From Algoriphagus lacus (GTDB taxonomy: Bacteria; Bacteroidota; Bacteroidia; Cytophagales; Cyclobacteriaceae): a stretch of DNA of 64,000 bases. Below the pieces are notes generated by a model. The model did not search any database. It was not told the DNA's origin and was given only the letters and a program-made list of their open reading frames with translations. A program made the position numbers and the translations under genes. Numbering within the stretch: position 1 is the stretch's first letter; the number at the start of each line of letters is the position of its first letter. Below, piece after piece: positions 42,966-50,880 of the stretch. The DNA is taken from positions 213,680 to 277,679 of the forward strand of contig NZ_QXML01000005.1 of the NCBI RefSeq assembly GCF_003583985.1, written 5' to 3'.

Positions 42966-43480
42966 TGAAACGGACTTTCATTCTTTTCTTCCTTTTCATC
43001 TCCAGTTATTGGGGTACAAGAGCATGGGCTCAGGTAGACGATACCCGAAAGGCTGAACTGTCTGTCAGGGCTACAGCCACTGTAACAGACAATCTCCAAA
43101 TGCTGACTATCCGAAATCTGGATTTGATTTCCCCTGCAGTCATAGACAACAAAATCATGGTTTCTCCCATCACCAGCGGGTTTGCCGGCATGTTCAAAAT
43201 CCTCGGTAATCCAAGAGGAAGAGTCCGGATCACATTCCTTCAAAATGAAATTTTGAAAGAGCAGAACGAGGGTTTCGGAGAAGTGGCTGCTCAGTATTTT
43301 GTCAGTGAGGCTTTTGAGGACACACAGTTCCAGAGCACGCTTTTGCAGGTTGGGGAGGCTAATGTAAGACTCAGCGAAGAAGGTGTACTGTTTTTATGGC
43401 TGGGAGCCGATTTGGATTTATCCCGAGCTACACCGGGGATATACCTGTCTGAATTTATCATTGAATTGGAATACATTTGA
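42965..43480 (+). CDS. Small secreted beta protein, DUF4402-like candidate pilus subunit
   Basis: A signal peptide (about 1-22, ending AWA-Q) is followed by a 150-residue beta-rich domain. The mature part starts with KAELSVRATATVTDNLQML, and ends GIYLSEFIIELEYI, close to the G-x-Y-x-G-x-F-x-I-x-V-x-Y ending of DUF4402 proteins. The central FLWLGADLDL resembles the family's VGGTL strand. The ATG at 42965 overlaps the stop of the giant T9SS gene by one base, and its own stop overlaps the next ATG by one base, so all are translated together. It is likely a minor subunit that uses the chaperone and usher downstream. Confidence 0.68.
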   Translation: MKRTFILFFLFISSYWGTRAWAQVDDTRKAELSVRATATVTDNLQMLTIRNLDLISPAVIDNKIMVSPITSGFAGMFKILGNPRGRVRITFLQNEILKEQNEGFGEVAAQYFVSEAFEDTQFQSTLLQVGEANVRLSEEGVLFLWLGADLDLSRATPGIYLSEFIIELEYI

Positions 43481-44115
43481 TGAAGGAAGCGCTGAACTAT
43501 CCAAAACTGATTACGCTGGTGTTCCTGGCTTTAGGAGGACTGTTGTTCTCCCGAGAAAGCCATGCCCAACGGATAAATTTCAGCACCTGGACTGGAAGCG
43601 ATGACATCACCATTACGCCAGTGCTGGGGAGTCCAAACCTCAACTTTAATCAAAAACAAGCTAACATTTCAGTAAATAGCCCTGCTGTCACCATCAATCT
43701 TTTAGACAATCAGGCAGTTGCATTCAGGATTGAAGCACCCGAGGGATTTGACCTTACTGTGGAAGTAGATGCACCAGCGTTTCTTTCCTTGGACGGTGCA
43801 GGCACCGTCCCACAGGAGCAAATTCCTTTTCGGGTAGGAATTGCATACAACAACATGGAAGCTGGAAACGAAATGACAGCAAAAGCCGGGGCTGTGCAAC
43901 TTCCGACAGGCTTTTACAATGTTACTTTTCCGGTCAACCGTCGTGTGGGTGGAGCCCCCGGCCCACCTCCTACTCCGATTTCCGGTACTGATACACTTCC
44001 AAAAGCTACCGCTTATCTATTTATCTACGGAGAACTTGGACCTATAGGCCCTGTCAATGCGGGTAATTACTTGGGTGAAATCAATATCAATGTCTTCTTC
44101 ACCAGCAATGACTAA
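43480..44115 (+). CDS. Small secreted beta protein, candidate pilus/fibre subunit
   Basis: The 211-residue product has a signal peptide (about 1-29, ending SHA-Q). The mature part is beta-rich with a proline/glycine loop (VGGAPGPPPTP) and ends ATAYLFIYGELGPIGPVNAGNYLGEININVFF, again the glycine-tyrosine-glycine closing strand seen in the neighbouring subunits. There is no sorting domain. One-base overlap with the gene before and eight-base overlap with the gene after show tight coupling. The exact family is not recognised; membership of the fibre is inferred from position and the C-terminal strand. Confidence 0.65.
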   Translation: MKEALNYPKLITLVFLALGGLLFSRESHAQRINFSTWTGSDDITITPVLGSPNLNFNQKQANISVNSPAVTINLLDNQAVAFRIEAPEGFDLTVEVDAPAFLSLDGAGTVPQEQIPFRVGIAYNNMEAGNEMTAKAGAVQLPTGFYNVTFPVNRRVGGAPGPPPTPISGTDTLPKATAYLFIYGELGPIGPVNAGNYLGEININVFFTSND

Positions 44116-44554
44116 GCATCTGATTCATATCGCCCTACTTATACTTTCGATGGTGATCCCGGTCTCCGTACAGGCTCAGTTTGTCTCCATTCGATTGGAA
44201 CTGCCAGCTGGAATCCATTTCAATGCTCAAATGCTGGATCCAATGGAAGGAGGTACATGGGAAAACAGCAAGGCTAAAATTTGGGTGGGAATCGAATCTC
44301 AGGAAAACTTGACTTTACTCCTGGATTTGGAATATCCTGAAGGGGAAATCCTGCCCGCTCCGGAAGCCTATTTCCTGAATGACGGAACCAATGATTTTGA
44401 AAAAGCACTGAAGCTAATCCAGGGATCTCATGAACTTCTAATGAACTCTACTGCACTTCTCATCCAAAATCTGGACCCGAGACCAACTCATATTCAAGCC
44501 TGGCTAGGATTACCGGTATTAAATGGAATTACCATAAAACTCGAATACCCTTAA
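44108..44554 (+). CDS. Small secreted beta protein, candidate pilus/fibre subunit
   Basis: The ATG at 44108 is chosen because it opens directly into a signal peptide (TKHLIHIALLILSMVIPVSV, cleavage near VQA-Q at about residue 24); the frame is open further upstream but without signal-like sequence. The mature domain is only about 125 residues and finishes with GITIKLEYP, similar to the IELEY and IDVEY endings of its neighbours. It overlaps the previous gene by eight bases. It is the last of three minor subunit-like genes before the DUF4402 protein, and family membership is not certain. Confidence 0.62.
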   Translation: MTKHLIHIALLILSMVIPVSVQAQFVSIRLELPAGIHFNAQMLDPMEGGTWENSKAKIWVGIESQENLTLLLDLEYPEGEILPAPEAYFLNDGTNDFEKALKLIQGSHELLMNSTALLIQNLDPRPTHIQAWLGLPVLNGITIKLEYP

Positions 44555-44615
44555 ACAAAACGAAAACTTAAAAAACACAGGAACATGATGCCTATGAAAA
44601 AACAGTAAATCAAAC

Positions 44616-44643
44616 CTTTAAAGAACATCAACGATGTTTAAAG
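44616..44643 (+). promoter_or_regulatory. Leader hairpin upstream of the DUF4402 subunit gene
   Basis: CTTTAA...ACATC pairs with GATGTTTAAAG, with a three-base bulge and a tiny loop. It is followed by an A-rich leader rather than a T-run, so it is not a terminator on this strand. It could protect or mark the 5' end of a processed mRNA for the gene at 44700. Confidence 0.35.
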
Positions 44644-44699
44644 CAAAAAAAAATTCAAAATTTTCTTTTACCTATTATTTTAAAAAAAACAACAAACAA

Positions 44700-45260
44700 A
44701 TGAAAACAATCTTTAAATCAATTCTTACCCTTTGCATGGTAGCAGGTTTGGGACTTGCAGCAAACGCGCAGAAAACAGCTTCAGCGACAGCTTCTGCTGA
44801 AGTATTAGCAAACCTCACCATTACCTTAGATGGAACTCAGGATGAAATCGCATTCGGTACACTTTCAGCATCTACAACTGGTGCTGTTGTTCTAGATGCA
44901 AATGGATCAACTAATGCCAATACAGGTACTGTGGTAAATGTAGCCCGATTTAATTTGGCAGGTGCAGCTGCTAGCGTTACGGTATCATATGATGCCACAG
45001 TAACCCTATCCAATGGTGGCTCAACTCCTGCAACAATGACCATGACTCCAGAAGTGGTTGGCGCTGCCCTATCTACTGCCCAGGCAGCTGCTACAGCTGT
45101 GGCATCTGGTTCCCAAGTTACATTGGCGGATAATCCAGATACCACACCTGCTTTTGATCCAGTTTATTTCCTTTGGGTTGGTGGTACAATCCCAGCTCTT
45201 ACTGGTCAAGCAACTGGTACCTACACCGGTACATTTAACATTGACGTTGAATACAATTAA
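44700..45260 (+). CDS. DUF4402 domain-containing protein, probable major fibre subunit
   Basis: From the ATG at 44700 the protein has 186 residues: a signal peptide (1-23, ending ANA-Q) and one DUF4402 domain. Its typical marks are ASATASAEVLANLTITLDG, EIAFGTLSAS near the start, NVARFNLAGAAASVTVSY in the middle, and YFLWVGGTIPALTGQATGTYTGTFNIDVEYN at the end. The mature protein is rich in Ala, Thr and Gly and poor in charged residues, as in abundant fibre subunits. A 145-base leader with a hairpin and A-rich tract precedes it and a strong terminator follows, so it is set apart from both neighbours and is likely expressed more strongly. Confidence 0.85.
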   Translation: MKTIFKSILTLCMVAGLGLAANAQKTASATASAEVLANLTITLDGTQDEIAFGTLSASTTGAVVLDANGSTNANTGTVVNVARFNLAGAAASVTVSYDATVTLSNGGSTPATMTMTPEVVGAALSTAQAAATAVASGSQVTLADNPDTTPAFDPVYFLWVGGTIPALTGQATGTYTGTFNIDVEYN

Positions 45261-45266
45261 TTACCC

Positions 45267-45295
45267 AAAGCCGGCAGGAATTTCTGCCGGCTTTT
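45267..45295 (+). terminator. Intrinsic terminator between the major subunit and the chaperone gene
   Basis: AAAGCCGGCAG (45267-45277) pairs perfectly with CTGCCGGCTTT (45284-45294) around a six-base loop and is followed by T residues. It lies inside the locus, so read-through would control how much chaperone and usher is made relative to the subunit. Confidence 0.92.
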
Positions 45296-45310
45296 CTATA
45301 CTTTAATCTT

Positions 45311-46141
45311 ATGAAACACATCTTACCAGCTATTTCCGCATTCTTGTTATGTCTGGGCTCTTTTTCAGCTTTGGCACAGGTATCCTTGGCTCCCACTACG
45401 GTTTTCATCGACCAAAATGGAATAGGAACGCTATTCGTCACCAATCCCGGGGATACGCCTCAGGAAATCAACGTGAGTTTTCTCTTTGGCTATCCCGGAA
45501 ATGACGAATTGGGCAATCTTACTATGGTCTATGGAGACAGCCTAATGGAAAAGCAATTTGGAATGGGCGATCGCCTTAGAGCATTTCCCCGAACCTTTAT
45601 CCTAGCACCTCAACAGCAACAGACCGTCAGACTTCAGGTTAGGCCGGACAGATCGCTGGCAGAAGGCACCTATTTCACCCGAGTGAAAATCACTTCAAAT
45701 GCCCAGACCGCCGATGTGGAGCAAACAACCACGGAAGGAGTGTCCACTCAGGTCAACTTCAAGTTTGATCAAGTGATCGCCGCATTTCAGAAAGTAGGTA
45801 CTGCTACCACCGGATTGGAGTTTGGGCAAGTGACTACTGAAATCAAGGACGGAATGGTTCGGGTCATACCGGAGTACAAAGTGAGCGGAAACTCACCCTA
45901 CTTGGGAAGTGTTACAGCCACTTTGAAAAATGCACAGAGTGAGACTTTGGCAGAACAGCAACAAACGGTTGCCTTATATTTCTCCGGGAAAAGGGCTGTG
46001 GAATTGAAGCTTCCTGAAAATCTTCCGGCTGGAACTTATGAAATCACGCTTACCTATGAGACCAAAAGATCTGATATCCCATCCTCTGATTTGGTACAGG
46101 CCCCTGCTGTGACTCAAAAAGTGACGCTCAATATTCAGTAA
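45311..46141 (+). CDS. PapD-like periplasmic pilus-assembly chaperone
   Basis: A 276-residue exported protein with signal peptide (1-22, ending ALA-Q) and the two-domain immunoglobulin-like build of usher-pathway chaperones. The first domain shows VSLAPTTVFIDQNGIGTLFVTNPG, then AFPRTFILAPQQQQTVRLQVR, matching the beta-strand and basic-residue pattern before the G1 donor strand. GTYFTRVKI ends the domain. The second domain includes VRVIPEYKVSGNSPYLG and ends in TQKVTLNIQ. Its job would be to hold secreted subunits by donor-strand complementation and pass them to the usher, whose gene follows after 57 bases. The start lies 15 bases after the terminator. Confidence 0.82.
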   Translation: MKHILPAISAFLLCLGSFSALAQVSLAPTTVFIDQNGIGTLFVTNPGDTPQEINVSFLFGYPGNDELGNLTMVYGDSLMEKQFGMGDRLRAFPRTFILAPQQQQTVRLQVRPDRSLAEGTYFTRVKITSNAQTADVEQTTTEGVSTQVNFKFDQVIAAFQKVGTATTGLEFGQVTTEIKDGMVRVIPEYKVSGNSPYLGSVTATLKNAQSETLAEQQQTVALYFSGKRAVELKLPENLPAGTYEITLTYETKRSDIPSSDLVQAPAVTQKVTLNIQ

Positions 46142-46198
46142 GTGTTTATATAGTCGAATTCCTTTCCAGACCACCCCAAAGCCCAATTACCTGAACAG

Positions 46199-48847
46199 TT
46201 GAAATCACTCAGATTTCTCCTTCTTGGATTCCTGTTAGTATCACTAACTGGGATTCTTCAACCTGCTTTTGCCCAGCAAGAGCCAGATGGAGAGGTATTG
46301 CTTAATTTCAACTATCCGGCTGTAGGGAATGTGTACCTCAACGGGGTATTTTTCGGAGATGTGGCCTTTCTCCCTCTTGGGGAAGTCTTAAGTTTACTAT
46401 ATATACCAACTGAACGCACAGATAGCGGTAAAGGCCTAAAAGGAGCCTATCCAACTAAAAATGACAACTGGTCTGTAGACCCTGTCACCAATCAATTGAT
46501 CATCAACGGGAAATCCGAAACCCTAGAAGCGGATAAATATTACCTTGGTGAACTGGATCTTTTCCTTCATCCGGATTACTTCAAGCGAATTTTTGGAATC
46601 ACTTTTACCATCAACACATACGCCTTGAGCGTGAGTATGAAATCTGATTACACTCTTCCGATAGAAGAACGACAAAAGAGGGAAAGTATCCGAAAACAAC
46701 TCCAACAACGGACCAGTCAAGGAAGCACAGCTGCACCACTCCTTTATGACCGGGAACGAAAAGCCCTAAGTCTTGGTGTCTTGGATTACAATGTCAATTA
46801 CAACGCCACAGATGCAGGAAATAACCTAGGCCTGTACTTTAATGCCGGAATGGAATTATTGGGTGGGGATCTTCAGGGAAGCTACAATGGAAATATCAAC
46901 AACGGGAATCTACTGAGCAGTTTCTCAGGCCTGAGGTGGAGGTACGTACTTCCCGGTGGAATGACTCCAGAGAAAAATGTCGGACTAGCCAGCATCTCAG
47001 CAGGCCAAGTCAATACCACCAGTTTCAATAACGCAGCCAATTTGGTCGGAATTTCAGTCACCAACAATCCCGTGATCCCACGTTTGGATTTGGATGTTTT
47101 TGTGATTGATGGCACAACTGTTCCCGATTCGGAAGTGGAATTACTGATCGGAGGTCAATTGGTTGATTTTACCCGAGCGGATGAAGTGGGCTATTACCGT
47201 TTCAATGCGCCAGTCACCTACGGTACCGTCCGATTAAGCACAAGAATTTACACCCCCCAAGGGGAGGTCATCATCCAGGATAGACAAATCCAGGTTCCCT
47301 TTAGCTTTTTACCCAAAGGGTTTGTGGGATACAATATTCAAGCTGGTCTACCCCAATTCACTTTTGACAGTTTGGGCACCACCTTGGCTACCCATGCGGA
47401 TATTTCTTATGGAATCACCAATGCCCTAACTGTGCGGGCAGGTGCAGATCAGGGAGAAATTTTCGGAGAAAAATCCATTTACCCGGTCTTTGGACTTTCT
47501 GCCAGACTTTTTCAACAGTATCTGCTGAATATTGATGCCTTACCGGATCGTTATTATCGGGCAAATGCCAGTGTTTTTTACTCAGACAATACCAGCATCA
47601 ACGCTCAATACACGGAATACAATCCCAACTCTGCGTTCAATTTTCGAGGACAAACACGGGATGCCAACCTGAATGTGTTTTATCCATTCAAAATTCTGGG
47701 GAAATTCTCAGGCTTCCGGGTAACCGGTGAACGGATTTGGTTTGATACCGGATTGGGAGTTAACAATTACCAGTTTGACTTCAATACTCAAATCAACCGA
47801 GTAGTTCTTCGGTTTAACTACCGAGGAGGTGCTCGGGGATTGGTCAATGATCCTGAGAATCCCACCCAAAATCAATTTGGCCTTTTTACCAGTTCACTTA
47901 CCTACACCTTGCCACGCACACCTGGCATTCCGGTCTATGTCCGCGGACTTTTCCTTCGAGGACAATTCCGATATTCTACCCTGCTGGAGCAACCCGAATC
48001 GGTAAGTTTTCTTCTTTCCCAAACCTTATTCAAAAACGGGCGCTTTACCCTAGGCTACGACAGAGAATTGATCCGTGACCTTTCACAGTTTCAGATAGGG
48101 TTCCTGTATGATTTTAACTCTCTCAGGACGTCCACCCAGTATTCCAAGCGAACCAATGGCTACTCCTTCCAGCAGGGATTTAGCGGATCTTTAGCTTACG
48201 ATCCTGCAGGAAATTCCGTCATCCCAAGCAACAGAGACCAAATTACCCGTTCCGGGGCCACCGTCCGTCTCTTTATCGATGCCAATGAAAACGGGATTTA
48301 TGACACAGGAGAAGAAGTCGTACCGGCAAAAGCAGTCCGATTGGATCGCTCCGCCAATATCCTGATTGGCTCAGACGGAATCCTGCGCATCACCCAACTC
48401 CAAAGCTATTGGAAGTATCGGTTGGACATTGACGTAGCGGCATTGCCTAATCCAAATCTGGCTCCTAAACTGAAGAGTTTCTCCTTCGTTGCCGAACCGA
48501 ACCGCTTCAGGGAAATTGATATTCCGCTTTACCAAACCGGAATTATTGATGGGTTTATCCTTCTGGAGAAAAATGGAAAGGAGCAGGGACAGGGTGGTTT
48601 GAGACTGGAATTGATGCGGGAAGGCGAAACCGAACCGGTGGAAATCATCCGTACGTTTTCAGATGGAAGCTTCTATTCCTATGGACTTCTGCCTGGGAAA
48701 TACAAGCTGAAGGTAGATTCCAAACAATTGGAATTCATGCAGGTAGAGTCAGATCCGGCAGAGTTGGAATTTGAAATCAAAGCATTGGCAGACGGAGACT
48801 ATTTGGAAGGGCTTACTTTGGTCTTAAAACCAAAATCGGAGGATTAG
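46199..48847 (+). CDS. Usher-like outer-membrane assembly protein
   Basis: The 882-residue protein starts at a TTG with a signal peptide (1-25, ending AFA-Q). An N-terminal domain (GEVLLNFNYPAVGNVYLNGVFFGDVAFLPL) is followed by a large barrel. An embedded plug-like part is around 275-375 (VFVIDGTTVPDSEVELLIGG, then YYRFNAPVTYGTVRLSTRIYTPQGEVI). The barrel strands (YRANASVFYSDNTSINAQYTE, TRSSTQYSKRTNGY-like) run to about 670. Two C-terminal beta domains follow, one with the calcium-site-like FIDANENGIYDTGEE. The order resembles FimD-type ushers, but it is clearly divergent. It would secrete and anchor the fibre made from the four subunits. It is the last gene of the locus. Confidence 0.75.
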   Translation: MKSLRFLLLGFLLVSLTGILQPAFAQQEPDGEVLLNFNYPAVGNVYLNGVFFGDVAFLPLGEVLSLLYIPTERTDSGKGLKGAYPTKNDNWSVDPVTNQLIINGKSETLEADKYYLGELDLFLHPDYFKRIFGITFTINTYALSVSMKSDYTLPIEERQKRESIRKQLQQRTSQGSTAAPLLYDRERKALSLGVLDYNVNYNATDAGNNLGLYFNAGMELLGGDLQGSYNGNINNGNLLSSFSGLRWRYVLPGGMTPEKNVGLASISAGQVNTTSFNNAANLVGISVTNNPVIPRLDLDVFVIDGTTVPDSEVELLIGGQLVDFTRADEVGYYRFNAPVTYGTVRLSTRIYTPQGEVIIQDRQIQVPFSFLPKGFVGYNIQAGLPQFTFDSLGTTLATHADISYGITNALTVRAGADQGEIFGEKSIYPVFGLSARLFQQYLLNIDALPDRYYRANASVFYSDNTSINAQYTEYNPNSAFNFRGQTRDANLNVFYPFKILGKFSGFRVTGERIWFDTGLGVNNYQFDFNTQINRVVLRFNYRGGARGLVNDPENPTQNQFGLFTSSLTYTLPRTPGIPVYVRGLFLRGQFRYSTLLEQPESVSFLLSQTLFKNGRFTLGYDRELIRDLSQFQIGFLYDFNSLRTSTQYSKRTNGYSFQQGFSGSLAYDPAGNSVIPSNRDQITRSGATVRLFIDANENGIYDTGEEVVPAKAVRLDRSANILIGSDGILRITQLQSYWKYRLDIDVAALPNPNLAPKLKSFSFVAEPNRFREIDIPLYQTGIIDGFILLEKNGKEQGQGGLRLELMREGETEPVEIIRTFSDGSFYSYGLLPGKYKLKVDSKQLEFMQVESDPAELEFEIKALADGDYLEGLTLVLKPKSED

Positions 48848-48898
48848 ATTTCTTTTTAACCTATCAGGTTTTCGAACACTTTAAGGTTATCGTTACAA

Positions 48899-49189
48899 TT
48901 ATCCTGCTGCCAAAAATCGCTCTACCAGTTCTCCCCACTCCTCCTCCAAACTGAGATGTGGGCGCTTCTCTCCTGCCCTTGCATACCAATAATCTGCATT
49001 CCAAAGATCCCCTTCCTTTCGGTGCAAGTAGGCATGAACGCGGGCAGCCGTTTTGCCTGAAAGTTGATCTACCTGATCGTGGGCTTTTTCCCAATCGCCC
49101 TTTCCATCGTACCATAAGGCAGTCAATTCGGCCGAACTGGAAAACTGACTGCAATCAGTATTCAAAAATTCCGACAGGGACTTTTGCAT
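48899..49189 (-). CDS. Small conserved protein of unknown function
   Basis: A 96-residue protein, probably cytoplasmic, with a conserved-looking helical pattern: SAELTALWYDGKGDWEKAHDQVD, AARVHAYLHRKEGDLWNADYWYARAG and LSLEEEWGELVERFLA. Similar small proteins occur widely in Bacteroidota; their function is not known to me. The His and Trp-rich centre (VHAYLHRKEGD) could be a binding site. It begins immediately after the stop of the HD-domain gene on the same strand, so both are cotranscribed. Confidence 0.75.
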   Translation of the reverse strand: MQKSLSEFLNTDCSQFSSSAELTALWYDGKGDWEKAHDQVDQLSGKTAARVHAYLHRKEGDLWNADYWYARAGEKRPHLSLEEEWGELVERFLAAG

Positions 49190-49810
49190 TTAGTCTATCG
49201 TTGAATTTGTTGTGGTCATTTCATGAATGATACCATCCAGCTTAGCCAGATTGGCTCTTTTTTTTGGTTCCAGATACTGTTTTGCGTAGTCGGTGTGATA
49301 CTGATGGGAATTGACAAAATCCCTGGAAATTTTCAACCAATCCAATAGATTCAATTCATCCCCAATGAGCACTTCGCGTTCTTCCTTGAGCAATAGTGTC
49401 AGCTCATACCATTGCTCTGAACTCAGGTGGTACAGATCGGAATCGCACAAAATCTGCTCAAACAAATTTTTGGGACTTTGAGGCATTTTGGTAGCAAGGA
49501 TGGCGGAAGTGATCCGATTAATCCGCTCAGGTTCGTGCTCAAAATTCCTCAAAAAACCAGCGGCCATCTCCGCACCCTGAGCTTCATGCTCCACGGGATC
49601 TCCGTCCCAATAGCCAATGTCATGAAACCAGCCTGCAAAAAATAAATCCTCCATTTCCTCACGTGGCAACTGGTAATACCTCCCGAGTTCGTTTACTTTT
49701 TCGACAATAAATAAGGTGTGATTGAGATCGTGAAAGCAAACCTGGGGATGCAACTGGATCGAAAACATTTCCCTGATCCAACTTTCAAACTTGTCCAATT
49801 CTATTTTCAC
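49190..49810 (-). CDS. HD domain-containing phosphohydrolase
   Basis: The 206-residue protein has the HD superfamily metal ligands: His in FHDLNHT, the HD pair in GWFHDIGYWDG with the following EHEAQGAEMA, and the late Asp in CDSDLYHL. HD proteins hydrolyse phosphate esters of nucleotides or related molecules. Cytoplasmic; no other domain is fused. Its stop abuts the small conserved gene at 49189, forming a two-gene operon. The upstream region, shared with the divergent lipoprotein gene, contains a perfect 16-base palindrome that could be an operator. Confidence 0.88.
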   Translation of the reverse strand: MKIELDKFESWIREMFSIQLHPQVCFHDLNHTLFIVEKVNELGRYYQLPREEMEDLFFAGWFHDIGYWDGDPVEHEAQGAEMAAGFLRNFEHEPERINRITSAILATKMPQSPKNLFEQILCDSDLYHLSSEQWYELTLLLKEEREVLIGDELNLLDWLKISRDFVNSHQYHTDYAKQYLEPKKRANLAKLDGIIHEMTTTNSTID

Positions 49811-49832
49811 TTCATTAGGTTTTATAATACAG

Positions 49833-49848
49833 TATCTTAGCTAAGATA
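49833..49848. promoter_or_regulatory. Perfect 16-bp palindrome TATCTTAGCTAAGATA between divergent genes
   Basis: TATCTTAG (49833-49840) is followed directly by its reverse complement CTAAGATA. It lies 23 bases from each divergent start codon, where promoters must be, so it is a candidate operator for a dimeric regulator. No T-run flanks it. Confidence 0.5.
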
Positions 49849-49870
49849 AAAACTAAGTTTTTGAAAAACC

Positions 49871-50719
49871 ATGCGCATCCCCAAAATCTTAATATTGGCT
49901 ACGGTATTTTTCTCAGGCTGTAATTCAAACACTCAACCTGTGGAAAACCTCTACTCCCTACCGGAAGGGTATCAATTGGAAAATGTTTCCAAAGTCAAAC
50001 TCCTTGAGGAGTTAAAAGAGATTTCCGGAATTTTCTGGAAAGAAGATTTCATTTGGGCAGTGGACGATGAATACGGAGATCTTTTCCAGATCGATCCCAA
50101 ATCCGGCGAAATCAAAACCCGTGTGAAATTCGGAAAGGACCAAGACTACGAGGACTTGGCTATTTTGGGAGACACCGCTTGGGTTTTGCAAAGCAATGGA
50201 GACTTGCATCGGGTGACAAACTTTCTCCAAAATGACCCCCAAACTGAAGTTTTCGAATTCAGCCAAAAGGGGAAAAAGGATTTTGAAACCCTGGTTCAAA
50301 AACCCGGACAAAATTCTCTGTTGATCATCTGCAAAAATTGCGAGTGGGATAAAAAAGGCGAATCCTCGGTTTTCGAATTTGATCTTACAACCGAAGCCTT
50401 TAAAGAGAATCCGGTTCAAACCCTGAAGTTCGATGAAGTAGCTGGGATGGAATCTGTTTTTTCCGACCAAAAGCCAACCATGGAACCCTCCGCATCGGCG
50501 ATCCATCCCCTAACTGGTGATCTGTTTATCCTTTCTTCAGCTGGAAAATGGCTCCTGGTAACGTCTCCGACTTTTTCACCCAAAAGCGTCCATGCGCTCG
50601 ATCCCAAGCTTTTTGAGCAGCCGGAAGGAATTTCTTTTGATCCCAATGGAAACCTCTTCATTTCAAATGAAGGGCAAAACAAAAAGCCAAACCTACTGTC
50701 CTTTCCTATTTCCCGCTAA
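49871..50719 (+). CDS. SdiA-regulated-like beta-propeller lipoprotein
   Basis: The 282-residue protein has a lipoprotein signal (ILATVFFSGC, lipobox cysteine at about residue 17). The body follows the SdiA-regulated pattern: LKEISGIFWKEDFIWAVDDEYGDLFQID, YEDLAILGDTAWVL, and PSASAIHPLTGDLFILSS, EQPEGISFDPNGNLFISNEG, which are propeller blades. The family is of uncertain function; some members resemble phytase-like propellers. It is probably anchored in the periplasm or outer membrane. It is divergent from the HD-domain gene and monocistronic, with hppA following after its own promoter. Confidence 0.82.
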   Translation: MRIPKILILATVFFSGCNSNTQPVENLYSLPEGYQLENVSKVKLLEELKEISGIFWKEDFIWAVDDEYGDLFQIDPKSGEIKTRVKFGKDQDYEDLAILGDTAWVLQSNGDLHRVTNFLQNDPQTEVFEFSQKGKKDFETLVQKPGQNSLLIICKNCEWDKKGESSVFEFDLTTEAFKENPVQTLKFDEVAGMESVFSDQKPTMEPSASAIHPLTGDLFILSSAGKWLLVTSPTFSPKSVHALDPKLFEQPEGISFDPNGNLFISNEGQNKKPNLLSFPISR

Positions 50720-50808
50720 AAATCTTAAAAATCAAACGAACCATCCTACTGATTTCAAGGCGTTTGTTTCTCGCAGAAAACGCTTCCGTCTTGATATTCT
50801 TTTCCGGG

Positions 50809-50838
50809 TTGGCTCGTAAAGTTTAAATTCTATCTTTG
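50809..50838 (+). promoter_or_regulatory. Bacteroidota sigma-70 promoter for hppA
   Basis: TTG at 50809-50811 (-33 element) and TATCTTTG at 50831-50838 (-7 element, exact TAnnTTTG) are separated by 19 bases. Transcription would begin near 50844, giving a leader of about 37 bases to the ATG at 50881. Confidence 0.8.
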
Positions 50839-50880
50839 CCCAATTATTTATCAAAAACCCAAATCGAATCAAAATATAGT

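Noticed and set aside
50836-50880. Longer HppA starting at a TTG at 50836
   Set aside because: This TTG is part of the -7 promoter box TATCTTTG; the ATG at 50881 opens directly into the first membrane helix.
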